NCBI GenBank assembly: GCA_028708575.1
Contig: JAQVYQ010000005.1
Span: 1 to 50,931, forward strand
DNA from: Tissierellia bacterium
Lineage (GTDB): Bacteria > Bacillota > Clostridia > Tissierellales > Tissierellaceae
DNA: 50,931 bases
Direction of reading: 5' to 3'
Shown here: positions 47,402-50,931 of the stretch, piece by piece
How the letters are laid out: each line of letters opens with the position of its first letter
Position numbering within the stretch: position 1 is the first letter of the stretch
Notes under the pieces: generated by a model
The model's database searches: none
Seen by the model: only the letters and a program-made list of their open reading frames with translations
Told to the model about the DNA's origin: nothing
Translations under genes and position numbers: made by a program

Positions 47402-47460
47402 TTAAATCCTCCAATTAATAGTACATTTTACTAAAATCCTATCATAGAAATTATAACATA

Positions 47461-47498
47461 AAAAACTACAGAAACTTAAACTTGTTTCTGTAGTTTTA
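47461..47498 (-). terminator. Terminator of the copper operon
   Basis: A perfect 14-bp repeat (AAAACTACAGAAAC and its complement, 8-base loop) with T-rich ends on the minus strand, 3 bases past the LDCC gene stop. Confidence 0.85.
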
Positions 47499-47500
47499 AA

Positions 47501-47644
47501 TTATTTCTTGTTTTGTGTAGTTTTCATAGGTTTAGCTTTATTTTTTTCCCTACCTAATGAACAACAATCTAATGGTTCTTGCCCAAAATTGTCCTTGTTT
47601 GCCTTTTCTAATTTTTCAAGCCACCTTTTGATGAGATTCTTCAT
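47501..47644 (-). CDS. LDCC-motif miniprotein, last gene of the copper operon
   Basis: A 47-residue basic protein, MKNLIKRWLEKLEKANKDNF at the N-terminus, with LDCCSLGR at 25-32; the vicinal cysteines C27 and C28 are its only ones. Its ATG overlaps the copZ stop (TAATG) behind GAGGAGATATA, so it is translationally coupled to copZ, and the operon terminator follows 3 bases past its stop. Small LDCC-motif putative metal-binding proteins are a known but uncharacterised clostridial family. Placement argues for a role with copper, but a thiol pair could also serve other soft metals. Confidence 0.85.
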   Translation of the reverse strand: MKNLIKRWLEKLEKANKDNFGQEPLDCCSLGREKNKAKPMKTTQNKK

Positions 47645-47859
47645 TATATCTCCTCTATTCCTACTACTTCATATCCTGCTTCTTCTACTGCAAATTTCAT
47701 TGCATCATCTAAATCATTATTTTCAGTATCAACCATAGCATATTTATCTTCTAAATTTACATTTACATTTTTTACTCCATCTATTTCACTTAAAGCATTT
47801 GTTACATGATTTACACAATGACTACAACTCATGCCTTCTATTGATATTTTCTTTCTCAT
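47644..47859 (-). CDS. copZ: Copper chaperone CopZ
   Basis: Cytosolic Cu(I) carrier that delivers copper to CopA. A single heavy-metal-associated domain of 71 residues with the GMSCSHC motif (C12 and C15). It has the alternating strand-helix pattern with VDTENNDLDDAMKFAVEEAGYEV near the C-terminus. It starts 40 bases after copA and overlaps the LDCC gene by one base. An AGGGAGATAATTAA site precedes the ATG. Confidence 0.94.
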   Translation of the reverse strand: MRKKISIEGMSCSHCVNHVTNALSEIDGVKNVNVNLEDKYAMVDTENNDLDDAMKFAVEEAGYEVVGIEEI

Positions 47860-47899
47860 TTAATTATCTCCCTTCAATTATTGTTATAGCAAACAGTTA

Positions 47900-50356
47900 C
47901 TAGCTTACTGCTTTAAATCTCTTTAATCTTAAAGCATTTGTTACTACTGAAACAGAACTTAAACTCATTGCTGCTCCTGCTATCATTGGGTTCAATAGTG
48001 GGCCTCCAAATATGTGAAGAATTCCCATTGCAATTGGTATACCTAAAGTGTTATATCCAAATGCCCAAAATAAGTTTTGTTTAATATTCTTTATAGTTGC
48101 TTTACTTAGTTGAATTGCAGTAGTTACATCTAATAGATCACTTTTCATCAAAACTATATCTGCTGATTCCATGGCTACATCAGTACCTGAGCCAATTGCA
48201 ATACCAATGTCAGCTTGTGCTAAAGCTGGTGCATCGTTTATACCATCTCCAACCATAGCTACTTTCTTACCTTCACTTTGGAGTTTTTTAACTTCATTTG
48301 CCTTGTCTTCTGGTAATACATCTGCTAGAACTATATCTATATTTACCTGTTTTGCTATTGCTTCAGCTGTTCTTCTATTATCTCCAGTGATCATGGCAAC
48401 CTTTATACCCATTTCATGAAGCAATTCTATTGCCCTTTTACTGTTTTCTTTTACAGTATCTGCTACAGCTATAATCCCTGCAATTTTATTGTCGATTGCA
48501 ATATACATTGGTGTCTTTCCCTCTTTAGCTAACATGTTTGATGATTCCTCTAAATTTTCCAGAGAAATATTTCGCTCATCCATTAGCTTTTTATTACCAG
48601 CTAATATACTTTTCCCTTCTATCCCTACTTCAATTCCATGACCAGGGATTGCTACAAAGGATTCACTATCTTTAAATTCTATTCCTTTTTCTTCAGCTTC
48701 ATTTACGATTGCTTCACCAAGTGGATGCTCTGATCCCTTTTCTGCTGATGCAGCAAATTGTAACAAATCATTTTCTGATATGCCATTTGCTGTAATTATA
48801 TCAGTTACTTTAGGTTTTCCTTCAGTAATTGTACCAGTCTTGTCAAATACGATTGTTTCAATTTGATGTGCTGTTTCTAATGCGCCACCACTTTTTATTA
48901 ATACCCCATTTTCAGCACCTTTACCAGTACCAACCATAATAGCTGTTGGTGTAGCCAAACCTAGTGCACATGGACAAGCAATAACTAATACTGATATAAA
49001 TATTGTAAGTGCAAATTGTGCTGATTCTCCACCAATAAAATACCATGCTAATCCGGATAATACTGATAATACCATAACTATTGGAACAAAATATCCTGAG
49101 ATAGTATCTGCTAATCTTGCAATAGGTGCTTTAGAACCTTGGGCATCTTCAACTAATTTTATTATTTGGGATAATGCTGTATCTTTACCAACTTTAGTTG
49201 CTTTATATTTTATAGACCCATTTTTATTAATACTTGCTCCTATTACACTGTCTCCAATATGTTTTTCTACTGGAATGCTTTCTCCTGTAAGCATAGCCTC
49301 ATCTACAGAGGTAAGCCCTTCAACAACTTCTCCATCAACAGGGACTTTTTCTCCAGGTTTTACAATTATAATGTCTCCAACTTCAACTTCATCTATTGCT
49401 ATAACAAATTCTTTTCCATCTCTTATTACGAGGGCTGTTTTAGGCTGAAGCCCCATTAATTTTTTAATTGCTTCTGAAGACTTACCTTTTGATACAGATT
49501 CCATATATTTACCTAGGGTTATTAGAGTAAGAATTACTGCTACAGATTCATAGTATAAATCCATTGCATATCCAGTTTCACCCATGTAAATCTTATATGT
49601 TGCAAACAAACCATAAAGGAAAGCTGCAGTTGTACTAACCGCAATTAAAGAATCCATATTTGGGTTTCCCTTTAATAGGGTCTTAGAACCTATTGTATAG
49701 AACTTTTTACCTGCTATCATTACAGGAACAGTTAATATCAATTGAACCAGTGCAAAGGTTAATGCATTATGCATTGGATCAAGGAACTCAGGAAGTGGTG
49801 CTCCCATCATATGCCCCATTGAAATATACAATAGTGGTATTGTAAATATTGCAGATATTATAAATCTATTCCACATAGATTTTATTTCATTTTCTTTTTT
49901 CTCTTTATCTGTATCTACTGCATCTACTGAAATTTCTTCATCTACAGCTTTATATCCTGCTTTTTCAACTGCATTTTTAATATGAGAAACATTTACAGCT
50001 TCTGGATTATAGCTTATAGTAAGCTTTTCAGTTGCTAAATTTACATTTGATTCTGCTACCCCATCAATTTTTCTAGTTGCTCTTTCAACAGCATTAGCAC
50101 AAGATGCACATGTCATTCCCTCTACTGTCATAGTTCTAGTCACATTATTGGATACTGTTTTATATCCTGCCTTTTCTACAGCAGCTTTTATATCATCTTC
50201 AGATACTGTGGCTTCATCATAATTTATGCTTAGTCTTTCTGTAGCAAGATTGACATTTGACTCTTCTACACCGTCTAGTTTTCTAGTTACACGCTCTACA
50301 GCATTGGCACAAGATGCACATGTCATTCCTTCTATTTGAAATGTTTTTTTAGTCAT
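47900..50356 (-). CDS. copA: Copper-exporting P1B-type ATPase
   Basis: Pumps Cu(I) out of the cell. Two N-terminal metal-binding domains carry GMTCASC at residues 10-16 and 80-86. They are nearly duplicate, with similar segments from ANAVER through NVNLATE. Eight membrane segments follow, with the actuator TGES at 357-360, the CPC ion motif at 461-463, phosphorylation motif DKTGT at 505-509, the SEHPLG nucleotide contact and GDGINDAP at 703-710. YN in the seventh helix (GYNTLG) and MSLSS in the eighth give the Cu(I)-type site. Its 818 residues are normal. AAGGAGG precedes the ATG. Confidence 0.97.
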   Translation of the reverse strand: MTKKTFQIEGMTCASCANAVERVTRKLDGVEESNVNLATERLSINYDEATVSEDDIKAAVEKAGYKTVSNNVTRTMTVEGMTCASCANAVERATRKIDGVAESNVNLATEKLTISYNPEAVNVSHIKNAVEKAGYKAVDEEISVDAVDTDKEKKENEIKSMWNRFIISAIFTIPLLYISMGHMMGAPLPEFLDPMHNALTFALVQLILTVPVMIAGKKFYTIGSKTLLKGNPNMDSLIAVSTTAAFLYGLFATYKIYMGETGYAMDLYYESVAVILTLITLGKYMESVSKGKSSEAIKKLMGLQPKTALVIRDGKEFVIAIDEVEVGDIIIVKPGEKVPVDGEVVEGLTSVDEAMLTGESIPVEKHIGDSVIGASINKNGSIKYKATKVGKDTALSQIIKLVEDAQGSKAPIARLADTISGYFVPIVMVLSVLSGLAWYFIGGESAQFALTIFISVLVIACPCALGLATPTAIMVGTGKGAENGVLIKSGGALETAHQIETIVFDKTGTITEGKPKVTDIITANGISENDLLQFAASAEKGSEHPLGEAIVNEAEEKGIEFKDSESFVAIPGHGIEVGIEGKSILAGNKKLMDERNISLENLEESSNMLAKEGKTPMYIAIDNKIAGIIAVADTVKENSKRAIELLHEMGIKVAMITGDNRRTAEAIAKQVNIDIVLADVLPEDKANEVKKLQSEGKKVAMVGDGINDAPALAQADIGIAIGSGTDVAMESADIVLMKSDLLDVTTAIQLSKATIKNIKQNLFWAFGYNTLGIPIAMGILHIFGGPLLNPMIAGAAMSLSSVSVVTNALRLKRFKAVS

Positions 50357-50404
50357 TAAATCAACCTCCTTATTATCATATTTTTGTAAAATTATTTGAC
50401 CTGG

Positions 50405-50668
50405 TTATTTTGTAAGCTTAGACAAAAGTTCCATAACTTCGTCTAGCTTTTCCTCTCCGCTACCTTGTTCAAATGCTTCCCTTAAGCAATGATTTATATG
50501 TTGCTTAATTATTAACAAGTCAGCTTTCTTTAAAAGAGACTGAGTTGCTAATATTTGATTTGATATATCTACACAATATCTATCATCCTCAATCATTTTA
50601 ATCGAAGCTTCTACTTGACCTTTGGCTGTTTTTAGATATTTTAATGCCTTTTTTCTTTCTTCATTCAT
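50405..50668 (-). CDS. csoR: Copper-sensing repressor CsoR
   Basis: Four-helix-bundle repressor that leaves DNA when it binds Cu(I). C32, H57 and C61 give the C-x24-H-x3-C spacing of the copper site (equivalent to C45, H70 and C74 in Bacillus CsoR). The KGQVEASIKMIEDDRYC region is typical of the family. Its 87 residues are slightly shorter than Bacillus CsoR, which has a longer N-terminus. It heads the operon csoR-copA-copZ-LDCC and should repress it through the operator overlapping its own leader. A GGAGATGAAGAT site precedes the ATG. Confidence 0.95.
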   Translation of the reverse strand: MNEERKKALKYLKTAKGQVEASIKMIEDDRYCVDISNQILATQSLLKKADLLIIKQHINHCLREAFEQGSGEEKLDEVMELLSKLTK

Positions 50669-50687
50669 ATCTTCATCTCCAATCCCT

Positions 50688-50704
50688 ACCCCCTGGGTGG
50701 GGGT
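50688..50704 (-). promoter_or_regulatory. CsoR-type operator
   Basis: GC-rich palindrome ACCCCC-TGGGT-GGGGGT in otherwise AT-rich DNA, just downstream of the predicted transcription start. This is the form of known CsoR operators (TACCC-n-GGGGGTA type). Confidence 0.82.
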
Positions 50705-50716
50705 CCTTGTAAGTAT

Positions 50717-50745
50717 ATAATAATACCTTTTAGAGAATTTGTCAA
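50717..50745 (-). promoter_or_regulatory. Promoter of the copper operon
   Basis: Minus-strand TTGACA (50740-50745), a 17-base spacer and TATTAT (50717-50722). The predicted start near 50710 puts the operator at roughly +6 to +22. Confidence 0.75.
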
Positions 50746-50841
50746 TTGTTTTTAAGCATTTATTATTATTCCCAAAAAATAAGCTACTATCATAATGAAT
50801 CTATTTAGAAATAAAAAAGGATTGCAATAGAACAGTTTACA

Positions 50842-50931
50842 CTATTCTGCCACCTGTCCATCTCTTCTACCATCTTTCCATTCTCCTACAAATAGGCTGC
50901 CAAGCCCATTATCATTAGTTATATTCCATAT
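50842..50931 (-). CDS. C-terminal end of a gene with a MORN-like repeat (partial)
   Basis: The frame is open from the window edge to a stop at 50842 and gives 29 residues. GLGSLFVGEWKDGRRDGQVAE at its centre has the YxGxWxxGxxxG spacing of a MORN repeat. The rest of the gene lies beyond the right edge. An 8-bp hairpin (AGAATAGT/ACTGTTCT) lies across the stop with a T tract about 10 bases later. Confidence 0.5.
   Translation of the reverse strand: MWNITNDNGLGSLFVGEWKDGRRDGQVAE

Overview
The window reads as chromosomal core from a low-GC, anaerobic, spore-forming Firmicute, most likely Clostridia or Tissierellia. This is inferred from the AT-rich sequence, strong AGGAGG-type ribosome binding sites, sporulation genes (gerM, gerW/ytfJ with a DUF2953 partner), gatCAB, and cell-wall enzymes carrying copper-amine-oxidase-like N-terminal domains. 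There are no rRNA or tRNA genes, no phage or transposase genes and no CRISPR array.

Layout. 1-7.9 kb: dinB, an FMN reductase, a MacAB-like ABC efflux operon (permease, ATPase, lipoprotein adaptor) and a HerA/YjgR-like ATPase. 7.9-14.5 kb, minus strand: the gerM-rph-rdgB order known from Bacillus, a UPF0316 membrane protein, a large N-acetylmuramoyl-L-alanine amidase and an orphan AIR-synthase-like protein. 14.7-22.6 kb: a four-cysteine miniprotein on the plus strand, then pcrA-ligA-gatCAB on the minus strand, a conserved Firmicute neighbourhood. 22.7-28.1 kb: a HAD phosphatase-carboxylesterase pair behind a leader attenuator, cspA with a long leader, an acetyltransferase and SelO. 28.1-35.4 kb: an AraC regulator, a two-domain lipoprotein, a small acetyltransferase and a degenerate GIY-YIG protein, gerW/DUF2953 and a second FtsX-type ABC transporter.

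35.5-39.3 kb holds a cobalamin-riboswitch-controlled btuFCD operon whose last gene encodes a Dph6-like ATP pyrophosphatase of unknown bacterial function. 39.4-47.4 kb: an M20 amidohydrolase, a nitroreductase with a structured leader, a secreted glucosaminidase, the lplA-lipA lipoylation pair and a CBS-domain manganese pyrophosphatase. 47.5-50.7 kb is a complete copper operon, csoR-copA-copZ plus a tiny LDCC-motif protein, with a clear CsoR-type operator just downstream of its promoter. The right edge cuts a gene with a MORN-like C-terminus.

The least explained features are: (1) the Dph6-like gene inside the B12 regulon; (2) a composite, MITE-like intergenic repeat family at 9.3, 13.5, 14.6 and 18.2 kb, one copy of which supplies the last codons and stop of ligA; (3) a 17-bp RNA hairpin that hides the gerM ribosome binding site; (4) leader structures ahead of the HAD-esterase operon and the nitroreductase; and (5) two uncharacterised cysteine-rich miniproteins. 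Function names rest on reading motifs in the translated sequence; no database search was run.
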